42,954 nucleotides of DNA from Spirosoma fluviale (GTDB lineage: Bacteria; Bacteroidota; Bacteroidia; Cytophagales; Spirosomataceae). The notes under the pieces are model-generated. The model was not told where the DNA came from. It searched no databases and saw only the letters and a list, made by a program, of their open reading frames with translations. Where the stretch lies: assembly GCA_945906915.1 (NCBI GenBank), contig CAMDSI010000002.1, positions 1-42,954 on the forward strand, in the 5' to 3' direction. This document shows, one piece after another, positions 30,146-38,755 of this stretch (position 1 is its first letter; each line of letters begins with the position of its first letter). Position numbers and translations under genes: made by a program.

Positions 30146-30235
30146 ATGAATATAGAAACAGTATTATCGATGGCGTCTATTGTAGTTAATATAATAGGTT
30201 TTTATTTCGTTATTCACCAAATAACGCAACTGTAA
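30146..30235 (+). CDS. Possible 29-aa hydrophobic micro-protein
   Basis: ATG ORF: MNIETVLSMASIVVNIIGFYFVIHQITQL*; single hydrophobic helix; no RBS evidence. Confidence 0.3.
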   Translation: MNIETVLSMASIVVNIIGFYFVIHQITQL

Positions 30236-30254
30236 ATAACTGGTCACAATATGC

Positions 30255-31277
30255 TTACTTAAGACCAAGTATTTGTCTAATTGGATTAGGTATAAACTCG
30301 AGGTAATTCTTTTTTAATACGAACTGCAATCCCTTGACTAATACATAAATTACTAGGATGAAAATGAAATAGGAGTAAATGGGATTAACGCTAATGTCTG
30401 CTTTAGCTAACGGTTGTAAGACAAATGATATAATTACAGTGTGAATGACGTATACGAAGAGGCTGTGCTCCCCTAATTTAGCAATGTGTGAAAAGAAGCT
30501 AGGAAGGTGTAGTATTTGAATTGCTGCCATACTGGCGGCTAAAGTGAGTGTGGTAGTAAATAGTAAATAGGGGAGTTCGACCGGATAAAATAATTCGACA
30601 TATCCATTTCTGATGCCTTGCGTGATTGGGATATAAACTAGGTAAATGGCACTTAACGCACACGCTAAAATACTTAAAGAAATGATATAGTTGTTTAGCC
30701 ATTTCTTTTTATAAACGTCCCCTATTATACTACCTAATACACTGAAGGAGAGCCAAGGAAAAAGGGGGAACCAACCGTCTAAGAATAATCGTTTGAACTC
30801 AAATAGATGCTCTGCTTGAAGAGAGTTAACCACCAAAATGTCGTTGTTTGCAAAACGGTAATTAATGTCGGTATTTAGGCCAAAGTGAATGAATATAATT
30901 GCAAGCCAGATTATTCCTTTCAAGGCTAGAGAGCTATTTCTAATCGCCAAATTGATTAACAAAGAAAATCCGATTAGGTACAGTATGTCAAAAGTATTAA
31001 AGGGTTTAATTCCCCAAATGACTGAGTCAATAAATGTTCCTGTCGCGATTAAATAGCCGGAATTTTGCCATTTGGCCCAATTCTTCTCCCCTGGTTTTAT
31101 GGTTACACTTAAAACAAATCCTGATAAGAAGATGAAAACAGGTGCAGCTAAGGAACAAAATAGACGAAATTCATAGGATATAGACTCTTTAATTAAATAG
31201 GGGCTCGCATTAGCAATGATCATTATGAAAATGGCAGCTGTCCTAAGTAAGTCTATTCCAGGCAATCTTGTTTTCAT
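30255..31277 (-). CDS. DUF1624 / acyltransferase-type multi-pass membrane protein
   Basis: 'RLPGIDLLRTAAIFIMIIANASPYL', about 9-10 TMs, C-term 'LGEHSLFVYVIHTVIISFVLQPL' as in HGSNAT/acyltransferase-3-like proteins. Confidence 0.75.
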   Translation of the reverse strand: MKTRLPGIDLLRTAAIFIMIIANASPYLIKESISYEFRLFCSLAAPVFIFLSGFVLSVTIKPGEKNWAKWQNSGYLIATGTFIDSVIWGIKPFNTFDILYLIGFSLLINLAIRNSSLALKGIIWLAIIFIHFGLNTDINYRFANNDILVVNSLQAEHLFEFKRLFLDGWFPLFPWLSFSVLGSIIGDVYKKKWLNNYIISLSILACALSAIYLVYIPITQGIRNGYVELFYPVELPYLLFTTTLTLAASMAAIQILHLPSFFSHIAKLGEHSLFVYVIHTVIISFVLQPLAKADISVNPIYSYFIFILVIYVLVKGLQFVLKKNYLEFIPNPIRQILGLK

Positions 31278-32332
31278 TAGATTGCGAATATTATAGTAGC
31301 TGCAAAGAATAAAAATGGGAATAAAAATCTGAACGCTAAATCGATCTTTTTTGCTTTGAGTTTTTGACTTTCAACGCCGGAATCATCTAAATAGAACGTG
31401 ACTAAGGCCTGTGCCATTGTTATAGCAATCAAAAAATAACAAGTATAAAAGATTTTGTCGATGTAGATGATATACCCAATATCTGGAAGTTCGCCAGATA
31501 CAGCCAATTGAAAGGCAATGGCACTCAGTAAAGATGTTACAGTTAAGCCAGCTGCGATATCAATTTTTTCAGCAGGCAAGTAAAATACAAAATAAACTAG
31601 CAAAAGAATGATCATCAAGGGGATCAGTAATTTGCTAATGTAGGGTACAAAAGATCGGTTCAATTTGATTGTTGTATCGATTCTACTGTAAACTGAAATC
31701 GGGTCAAATTCAGGGTCACCAAAATTCGAATTATAAACACCTTTCCCTATTTCAATGTCAGATTTAGAGAAGAAGTAACTTTCATTTTTGTTCGTAATTA
31801 AATCATTCGAAAATCCCCACAGATGCCTGCTTTGTTTTGAGTTAATGTAAGAGGAAGTGTCTGCCGATATTTCAAATTGATTGCCTGGTAAAAGAGAATT
31901 TTCGATGCTGATTTTTAAGGTTTGAATATCAAGTGGATACATTCTGAAATCGGGATTAAAATAGAAAGCTCCTTGGTGAAAACCGGTATAATAGAATTTA
32001 TTCTTTTCGATTTCACGCGTCTCTTGAATTTCTTCTTTAAATCCTTCAATGGGAAATTCGACAGCATTTACATATTCCATATTGGTAATCACGTCATTAG
32101 AAATTCCCGTTTTAGTGGAATCGTTATCGAATATCATCCACCAATAAAATTCCGTATTGAATTTACCCTCCTTATAATCTGGGACAAGCTTTTTAATGTA
32201 GATACCAAAGCGAACTTTTACTTTCTCTTCTTTCGCAAAAAGGAGTTGAGCAAAAAATGGTAACAATAAAAGACAACTCAGAGTTAAGGCAAATTTTTTC
32301 AGCATTTCATCTGGAATTAAGATTAACTGCAA
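31277..32332 (-). CDS. Prokaryotic pentameric ligand-gated ion channel (Cys-loop/Pro-loop receptor) homolog
   Basis: Signal peptide; Pro-loop motif 'FRMYPLDIQTLKISIEN'; M1-M3 'ISKLLIPLMIILLLVYFVFYLPAEKIDIAAGLTVTSLLSAIAFQLAVSGELPDIGYIIYIDKIFYTCYFLIAITMAQALVTFYL'; C-terminal M4 'FRFLFPFLFFAATIIFAI'. Confidence 0.87.
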   Translation of the reverse strand: MQLILIPDEMLKKFALTLSCLLLLPFFAQLLFAKEEKVKVRFGIYIKKLVPDYKEGKFNTEFYWWMIFDNDSTKTGISNDVITNMEYVNAVEFPIEGFKEEIQETREIEKNKFYYTGFHQGAFYFNPDFRMYPLDIQTLKISIENSLLPGNQFEISADTSSYINSKQSRHLWGFSNDLITNKNESYFFSKSDIEIGKGVYNSNFGDPEFDPISVYSRIDTTIKLNRSFVPYISKLLIPLMIILLLVYFVFYLPAEKIDIAAGLTVTSLLSAIAFQLAVSGELPDIGYIIYIDKIFYTCYFLIAITMAQALVTFYLDDSGVESQKLKAKKIDLAFRFLFPFLFFAATIIFAI

Positions 32333-32343
32333 TGTACTTACTT

Positions 32344-32381
32344 AATTAAAAAAGACTCAATTTGTTGAGCCTTTTTTAATT
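32344..32381. terminator. Rho-independent terminator downstream of ankyrin gene
   Basis: AATTAAAAAAGaCTCAAtttgTTGAGcCTTTTTTAATT extended inverted repeat. Confidence 0.8.
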
Positions 32382-34170
32382 AAAATAGGGATGGATCAGG
32401 TCTATTTACATCGATGGACCAATTAGATTCATCCAATAGTTGATTCGCATTTTCAAAGGATTTAAAACCTTCGCCTCCTGTTCCCTCTTTCCAAACAGAT
32501 TCACCTTTACTAGCATCAATGGTGTCTTTTCTGACCTCATAAATGGACTCAACAATCGATAAGTAAGATCCATTACCTTTTGAAACAAATTCATCAAAAC
32601 TTAAAAATCCACCATTATCTATGTGCAAATTCATTCTTTCAACAATTACTGCACCGTCTTCTATTGTTTCAAATGAAATTTCAGAAAGACTATCCCACGA
32701 GAACAACATACTCACATTATCGTCTCCTTCATGTGCTCCATAAAAACCATTTTTATTTATAGCTATCCATGAGACAACGTCTTCTTTCCAAATTACAAAA
32801 GGAATTACCCACCAGGCATGCTTTAGTTCTTCTTGAAGTTCTAAGGGCGCATAGGAAAGGATCGGAATTACTTTCTCTGAAACAATTGATTTTTTTATAT
32901 TTGAGATTTCTTTTTCTTTGAATTTAGGGAAATTAGTCTCGTCATTGAGATAAATCACCCAAGAGGGTATATTAGCAGTTATACCTAAAGCAAAAGCATA
33001 CTGGATTGATTTTTCTTGCCATTTTCTTAAGTATTCTTTAGCCTCTGTACTACTATTTGTATGATTGATTACTGGAAAATCTGCTTCATCATCTTCAGTT
33101 GTTATTTCGACTTCTTGATTCTCAACCTCCTCTTCAACCAGTTGTTCTTCTGTTTCCTCATTCGAAGAATCTCCATATAAAGCATTTTCAATAACGTTTA
33201 GTTTATTTTCATCATAACCACTCAGTTTGCCCTCTTCAGCTAAAGTTCTTATCGCATCAAAGAAATAGTTTCCATTTGCACACGGTTCCATCAAACAAGC
33301 TAAATCAGCATTATTTTCAATTAGTAATTCGACGACCGGCCAAACTTGATTTAATATAGCTTCTCTTAAAGGAGTACCGCCTGCTTCTGAGTGGTATTCG
33401 TTATATTGAAGTACGCGTCTATTGATATCAACACCAGCATCAATTAAAATTTTAACAGCCTCTATTCTTCCATTTGCAGCTGCTAAATGGATAGGAGTTC
33501 TGGAATCGGCACCCAATATGTCTGGATTTGCACCTGCTTTAATTAAGACTTTCAAAACTTCATTTTGTGCATCCCATGCGGCAAAGTGCACTGCAGTATA
33601 CTTATCTTGTCCGGTATCTAATATATCTAGATCTCCTCCTTCTTGAATGATTCGATTTATGGTATCGATGTCTCCTTGTTCAGTAGCAGAAATGAGTTCT
33701 GGGCGATCAAAAATCATTTCAACGTTTTCTGTATTACCTTCTTCTAACGCTGCTAATAAACTCTCAAGTAAGGCATCATCGATTGGTTCATTTTCATCTG
33801 TTGCGCTTTCATCCTGAATTGGGCTAGATTGTACTGTTTCAGTTGAGAATGCATTAATCAAAATGGTAGCACCAGCCAAAGCATCCTCTACCGTTTCGAA
33901 TGAAGTGTTTCCTGCTAAACGAATACCTTGGGAGTATGCCTCTAAAGCAGAATTGGAAGCTAAGATAGGGGCCAAAAACTCTTCATCTCTACAGTAAAAC
34001 CCTACTTTGATCGTATTTTTTGACGTATTAAAAAACACATGCGTTCCTTTAGCCGGATTTAATGCGGGTATATGTATATCCAGGTAATTATCTTTGTTTA
34101 CCTTCTTTACGACAGCATCAGGATGCATAGACCCGATACCATTTGCTAATTGATCTTGAATAGTACTCAT
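32380..34170 (-). CDS. Ankyrin-repeat protein with distinct N- and C-terminal domains
   Basis: 'TAVHFAAWDAQNEVLKVLIKAGANPDILGADSRTPIHLAAANGRIEAVKILIDAGVDINRR...GGTPLREAILNQVWPVVELLIENNADL' ankyrin repeats; C-terminal 300 aa not ankyrin. Confidence 0.92.
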   Translation of the reverse strand: MSTIQDQLANGIGSMHPDAVVKKVNKDNYLDIHIPALNPAKGTHVFFNTSKNTIKVGFYCRDEEFLAPILASNSALEAYSQGIRLAGNTSFETVEDALAGATILINAFSTETVQSSPIQDESATDENEPIDDALLESLLAALEEGNTENVEMIFDRPELISATEQGDIDTINRIIQEGGDLDILDTGQDKYTAVHFAAWDAQNEVLKVLIKAGANPDILGADSRTPIHLAAANGRIEAVKILIDAGVDINRRVLQYNEYHSEAGGTPLREAILNQVWPVVELLIENNADLACLMEPCANGNYFFDAIRTLAEEGKLSGYDENKLNVIENALYGDSSNEETEEQLVEEEVENQEVEITTEDDEADFPVINHTNSSTEAKEYLRKWQEKSIQYAFALGITANIPSWVIYLNDETNFPKFKEKEISNIKKSIVSEKVIPILSYAPLELQEELKHAWWVIPFVIWKEDVVSWIAINKNGFYGAHEGDDNVSMLFSWDSLSEISFETIEDGAVIVERMNLHIDNGGFLSFDEFVSKGNGSYLSIVESIYEVRKDTIDASKGESVWKEGTGGEGFKSFENANQLLDESNWSIDVNRPDPSLF

Positions 34171-34174
34171 TAAA

Positions 34175-35026
34175 TTATTTTTTTATAACTCTTAAATAAT
34201 AGCCATTTTCGAGGTTTGATTTTGTTAATAAGGCTCCATCGTGTGTTCTAAAAACTGGAATATCATCACCTAACCATAAAGCAGTTTGATTTTTGCCCCA
34301 AAAACCCGTTACAAAATTTTTATATTGAGATTTTACACTTTTAGTTAAGATTTTATATTCTAAAATCCCTCCTGGAATCACATTTAGTCCGCTTTCATTA
34401 CTTCCTTTATCTGTGCCAAATTGTCCATCAATAAAACCATATAAATGATAGTCGCCCCAGCCATAATCTCTACTTTGCAAAGCTTCTGCATTATATTCAC
34501 CATTAATATCTGATAAATCCGCGAAACCAGTATGATCAATTTCTAAGGTTATATTCAAACTTTTAAATAAATTATACCAATCATTTCTAGATGGAATTTC
34601 AAATCCCGCAGGCGCTATATTTTTAGAATTGTTTACTGCGTAGTAGTTGTAGATTTTCCCATACTCTTTCCCCAACTCATTATCATAATTATAGTTTGCC
34701 CAAGCAGGTGTTTTATCTTTAATAAATTTCATCCATTCTTCATTAGTATTAGCTTGAAGAATAGGAGTTCCATCCTGAAATTTAGAGACAGTAAGATTTG
34801 AGGTTGTCCATTCTCTTGATCCGACTCTGACAACTTTATAATAATTTTTTTCTGCATCAAAAATTTCAGGATTTTTAGTATAAAGTTCGCTGTAGCTAGA
34901 AGCATTACTTACAAGATTAAAAGGGATTCCTATTAAACCTAGGCATATATCTACTATAAGTCCTATGATTAAAAAGGCTAAGGTTTTTAAAATAAAACCT
35001 GTAATATATTCTGCAATTGTTTTCAT
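34175..35026 (-). CDS. FISUMP-like protein with N-terminal TM
   Basis: 'REWTTSNLTVSKFQDGTPI', 'GKIYNYYAVNNSKNIAPAGFEIPSRNDWYNLFKSL', 'GGILEYK...' resemble FISUMP domain; hydrophobic N-terminus. Confidence 0.75.
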   Translation of the reverse strand: MKTIAEYITGFILKTLAFLIIGLIVDICLGLIGIPFNLVSNASSYSELYTKNPEIFDAEKNYYKVVRVGSREWTTSNLTVSKFQDGTPILQANTNEEWMKFIKDKTPAWANYNYDNELGKEYGKIYNYYAVNNSKNIAPAGFEIPSRNDWYNLFKSLNITLEIDHTGFADLSDINGEYNAEALQSRDYGWGDYHLYGFIDGQFGTDKGSNESGLNVIPGGILEYKILTKSVKSQYKNFVTGFWGKNQTALWLGDDIPVFRTHDGALLTKSNLENGYYLRVIKK

Positions 35027-35649
35027 TTTAGATTATTAGATTCTTTGATTTTTTGTATGACTAATAAAATATCCTGTTTTGTGAAATTCATTCGATAGGT
35101 AGGAATTTCAACTTTAGAATGGTCCCTCATAAGAAGTTCTATGGAATATAATTGGAATATATAGATAAAGCTGTCACGGACGAGAGTCGCATCCACTAAA
35201 TCCTCAAGCTTTCTACTATTAACCTCCTTGTTGTCTTTCCAACTTATTTCGGTCTTATTAATAGAAATTGAATCATTTTTATTGATTACTAATGAAATAA
35301 ATAGAATGATGCCTGGAATTCCAGAAATTAACCCTATAAATATAAAAGGCCACAGGTGGGATTCTGCGTGATTTGTATTTTGATAAACAGAATGAAAAAG
35401 TAAAAATCCTACTAATTGAATAATAAAAACGGCGACATATTTTGGAAACTCTGATGGATTGAACTCGATGATATCGAGTTTTACAGAAGGTTTTGATTTT
35501 AGGTTTTCAATAAACTGAATGGCTCCTAAACACATTAGAATACCAACCAGTGGTTTCATCAAACCTAGTTCAGCGAATGAAAAGTAGACACTCATAAAAA
35601 TACTTAGGCTATAAATAACCAGAAAAATTAAAGGGAATGTTTTTTTCAT
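35023..35649 (-). CDS. Hypothetical membrane protein (4 TM)
   Basis: 4-nt ATGA overlap with 34175-35026; hydrophobic N-terminal half and soluble PH-like C-terminus. Confidence 0.65.
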   Translation of the reverse strand: MKKTFPLIFLVIYSLSIFMSVYFSFAELGLMKPLVGILMCLGAIQFIENLKSKPSVKLDIIEFNPSEFPKYVAVFIIQLVGFLLFHSVYQNTNHAESHLWPFIFIGLISGIPGIILFISLVINKNDSISINKTEISWKDNKEVNSRKLEDLVDATLVRDSFIYIFQLYSIELLMRDHSKVEIPTYRMNFTKQDILLVIQKIKESNNLK

Positions 35650-35827
35650 ATTTTTTCATTTGAAAACTAAATTATAAAAAAACACAAATACATATTTAAT
35701 TATTTATTTAACGGTATGCTGAGAGACCAAACTATACTTTTCGATTAAATTGCCTTTTTTATGGATATCATGTTATGATTGTGGCTGCTTTAGGGAAGAG
35801 TAGAATAGGAAAGAATTGTTTCACAGT

Positions 35828-36334
35828 TTATTCCTGGATTTTTTTGTGTTTTACAACAATAGAAAAGGAGGAGTTATTCTTGTAATAACTCATTTTGATA
35901 ACTTTTTCTCCAATAATTATTTCTTCAAATTTACTTTCTTCTGAGATTAGCGTATTTAAACTTTCGTTCGCCCAGTTAAAACTTTCATCCCATTCTGGAG
36001 CTGCATTTTTTAAAAATCGAATTAATAGTGCTGAGTTTTGTAGGGTTGACTTTTGATCTTTCGGATTAATGAAAATTATTAAAGTCGTTGAAGTTAGATT
36101 GTTTTTATTTCCAATCATTTCAAAAAGAGAATATTTAGTGGTTCCCATATATCTATTTACGTTATCAATTTTCGACAACTTCATTACGTAAAAATTCTTT
36201 AAATATTTCATCATATCATTATATGAAACATTTATAGGCAGGTCAATTTTATTTTTATGTGGGAAAGTAGCTCCTATGATGGATTGGCAGAAAAGTGATA
36301 AACAAATCAGAATACTACAAATGAGTTTTTTCAT
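35828..36334 (-). CDS. Hypothetical secreted protein
   Basis: Signal peptide 'MKKLICSILICLSLFCQSIIG'; no recognised domain. Confidence 0.6.
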   Translation of the reverse strand: MKKLICSILICLSLFCQSIIGATFPHKNKIDLPINVSYNDMMKYLKNFYVMKLSKIDNVNRYMGTTKYSLFEMIGNKNNLTSTTLIIFINPKDQKSTLQNSALLIRFLKNAAPEWDESFNWANESLNTLISEESKFEEIIIGEKVIKMSYYKNNSSFSIVVKHKKIQE

Positions 36335-36403
36335 GAGATTGATTGACTTTAAATTTTTAAAAGTTAAATATCTTAGATAGATAATTTCATTTTTATTAAA
36401 GTT

Positions 36404-36437
36404 AAAAGGTATACCCCCAAATGAGAATATACCTTTT
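36404..36437 (-). terminator. Hairpin downstream of 36487-36807(-)
   Basis: AAAAGGTATAcccccaaatgagaaTATACCTTTT. Confidence 0.6.
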
Positions 36438-36486
36438 AGTAAGTATTAGGTCATAAAAATAAATTTTTTTTGGTCAAATTCTAATT

Positions 36487-36807
36487 CTAATCTACACTTA
36501 TTTGGTTGTCACAATTTGATTTAATTGTTAGAATTCTAGTTCTTCCAATCCAGGGTTGATAGTATTTTATTTTTCTCCCACTAATATATGACCAATTTCC
36601 TGTTCTGGAAACTTGAGAATCATAGAAAGTGCCATCTTTATAAAATGTAGGTGATTCGACCAATAAGCCAGAATAATAAAGGTAAAACTCTCGATTAATG
36701 ATACATCTAATAACAGATTGCTTTTGACTTTTTTGTGAATACAAATTTGTGCTAACTGCAAGAAGAGCAAAAATAGTTAAAAGATTAATTGTTGATTTCA
36801 TTTTCAT
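36487..36807 (-). CDS. Small secreted protein, tandem paralog A
   Basis: 'MKMKSTINLLTIFALLAVSTNLYSQKSQKQSVIRC...' clearly similar to the next ORF. Confidence 0.65.
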   Translation of the reverse strand: MKMKSTINLLTIFALLAVSTNLYSQKSQKQSVIRCIINREFYLYYSGLLVESPTFYKDGTFYDSQVSRTGNWSYISGRKIKYYQPWIGRTRILTIKSNCDNQISVD

Positions 36808-36884
36808 AATATATTGATTTAAGTTATTAATAATCAAATTGTACAAATATTCTACTAATTTTTACAAACTAGGTCGGCGGGTAT

Positions 36885-37226
36885 TTAATAAGGAAAATAG
36901 ACCTTACAACCACCATTTGTTTTAACAGTAACATTCATGCCATTTTCTGCTATGTAAGGGATATAAACCTTTACGCTGTTACCTCCAATATATTTCCAAG
37001 TTACTCCGTTATCTGGCTCCAATACACCTACTTTGTAATACCCGCTACCATCTGTATTAAATCCAAATGTAGCTTCGCTGTAATTCCAATCTCTACTTGT
37101 TAAGCACTTGGTTACTTTTTGTTTTTGACTAGAGCCTTTTTTTTGATTTTTTTGCGAATATAAATTTGTACTAATGACAAGTAAAGTGAAAATTGCCGCA
37201 AGGTTAATTATGGTCTTAAATTGCAT
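36885..37226 (-). CDS. Small secreted protein, tandem paralog B
   Basis: 'MQFKTIINLAAIFTLLVISTNLYSQKNQKKGSSQKQKVTKC...GGCKVYFPY'; same signal peptide and Cys pattern as paralog A. Confidence 0.65.
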   Translation of the reverse strand: MQFKTIINLAAIFTLLVISTNLYSQKNQKKGSSQKQKVTKCLTSRDWNYSEATFGFNTDGSGYYKVGVLEPDNGVTWKYIGGNSVKVYIPYIAENGMNVTVKTNGGCKVYFPY

Positions 37227-37495
37227 AATAATAGTTGTTTAAGTTAAGAACTCTCAATACTATTATTATTTAAAGATATTTTAAAATTATATTTATTTAA
37301 CGGTTATATAAATTGAAAATACGTAACTATATAACCAGGGCTAATCTATAAATTTTATTTTTTCTGGGCTAAATAGAAGTAGGTAATTACTGATTCATCT
37401 TCTCAAGAGAACAAATGTATTTTTAAAGTGTCTATGGTAGTCAAATCTAAATCTAAATTCCCCTCCGTGTTATCAAGATTGGAACCCACTAAAGT

Positions 37496-37535
37496 AAAAA
37501 AAACCACCTCGTTTGAGGTGGTTTCTGTAGTTCCA
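37496..37535 (-). repeat. Imperfect direct repeat of tRNA-Val 3' end plus terminator (copy 1)
   Basis: aaaaaaaaccacctcgtttgaggtggtttctgtagttcca; 37/40 identical to 39364-39403, first 29 nt identical. Confidence 0.8.
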
Positions 37536-37766
37536 AATGCCGACTCTTTCAATTCACTATTGAATCTGAATGAGATAAGGACGAATCCATTTAAAATACG
37601 GAGAATAGAAAAGTTTAATTAGTTTGACGATTTGCAAAAATTAGTGAACTTTTTGAGCTTGTTCCTTTTTTGATAAAAGGAACAAACTTTTATTTTGTGT
37701 TAATAAAACAATTTCGAAATAAATCTTTCTTTGGTTTAACATTCTAATCCTAAACCAAAAAGGCAC

Positions 37767-38642
37767 TTGAAAAAATTAATCTTAGTCAGTCTATTATTGT
37801 TTTCTACAAGCATTCAGCTCAATGCACAGGATACAAAACCTTATTCTATTCCAGGTTCAGAAACCTATGTAATTCATTCGAAAATTAACCAACGGGAGTA
37901 TAATCTCGCTGTATCTGTTCCGAACAATTACGATAAGTCGAAGAAATATCCGGTCTACTATCTCTTAGATGGATATTATGCATTCCCACTTATTGCTTTG
38001 TCAAATAAGTTATTAGGTCCCTGGAGAGTCGGGAACAAAATTGAAGAGGTGATAGTCGTGTCTATTACAGGAAAAGAAAAATCATTTAATGAATGGTTGT
38101 GGGAGCGGTGGCCTGATTATACATTTAATCCATCTATTAAATTTGACACTACATTTGCTAAATCCTGGGAATCTCCAGAACCCTTAGTTTCGGGGAAAGG
38201 CGATGCTTTTCTACAAGTCATTCGGAAAGAAATCATTCCTTTGGTAGAAAAAAAATACAGTACTAATCAAGAAAGAGGAATTTCGGGTCATTCGTTAAGT
38301 GGTCAATTTGTGGCTAATTTATTATTTAAGGCGAATGATATTTTTTCAAAGTTTGGTATAAATAGTCCCTTTCTGCTCCTATATAATGACAATGAAATTA
38401 GGAAAACGGAACTCGCTTATTCAAACACACATGCTTCTCTAAAGGCTAAGATATTTTTATCCTATGGAGGGCTGGAAAAGCCTGAAGAAATAAAAGATCT
38501 ATATGAATTTGAGGCTCTTTTGAAAAAGTACCAAGGTGTAGAAACGAAATTGGTCATCTTTGAAGATGAAACACATACCTCAGTTATCCCATCTATGATT
38601 ATGAGAAGTTTAAATTATTTATACAAACGCGAAAAGAACTAA
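37767..38642 (+). CDS. Secreted alpha/beta hydrolase, IroE/Fes-type esterase family (TTG start)
   Basis: 'YNLAVSVPNNYDKSKKYPVYYLLDGYYAF', 'RGISGHSLSGQFVANLLF' nucleophile elbow, C-terminal 'DETHTSVIPSMIMRSLNYL'. Confidence 0.9.
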   Translation: MKKLILVSLLLFSTSIQLNAQDTKPYSIPGSETYVIHSKINQREYNLAVSVPNNYDKSKKYPVYYLLDGYYAFPLIALSNKLLGPWRVGNKIEEVIVVSITGKEKSFNEWLWERWPDYTFNPSIKFDTTFAKSWESPEPLVSGKGDAFLQVIRKEIIPLVEKKYSTNQERGISGHSLSGQFVANLLFKANDIFSKFGINSPFLLLYNDNEIRKTELAYSNTHASLKAKIFLSYGGLEKPEEIKDLYEFEALLKKYQGVETKLVIFEDETHTSVIPSMIMRSLNYLYKREKN

Positions 38643-38755
38643 TTCTAAAAATCGTTTACTCCCACTTTGGGAATTAAACGTCTTCAAAATTTTACCAAAA
38701 TAAATTGTACCATTCACCGAAATAGACTTTGTTCTATTTCTTAACCAAAAAAATT

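Noticed and set aside
32380-37226. Polymorphic toxin/immunity locus around the ankyrin gene
   Set aside because: Small secreted paralogs and the ankyrin protein suggested it, but no toxin domain, RHS/PT repeat or secretion-system gene is visible.
37428-37622. 64-aa + strand ORF
   Set aside because: It runs through the terminator-like direct repeat (37496-37535) and has no RBS or recognised domain; likely chance.
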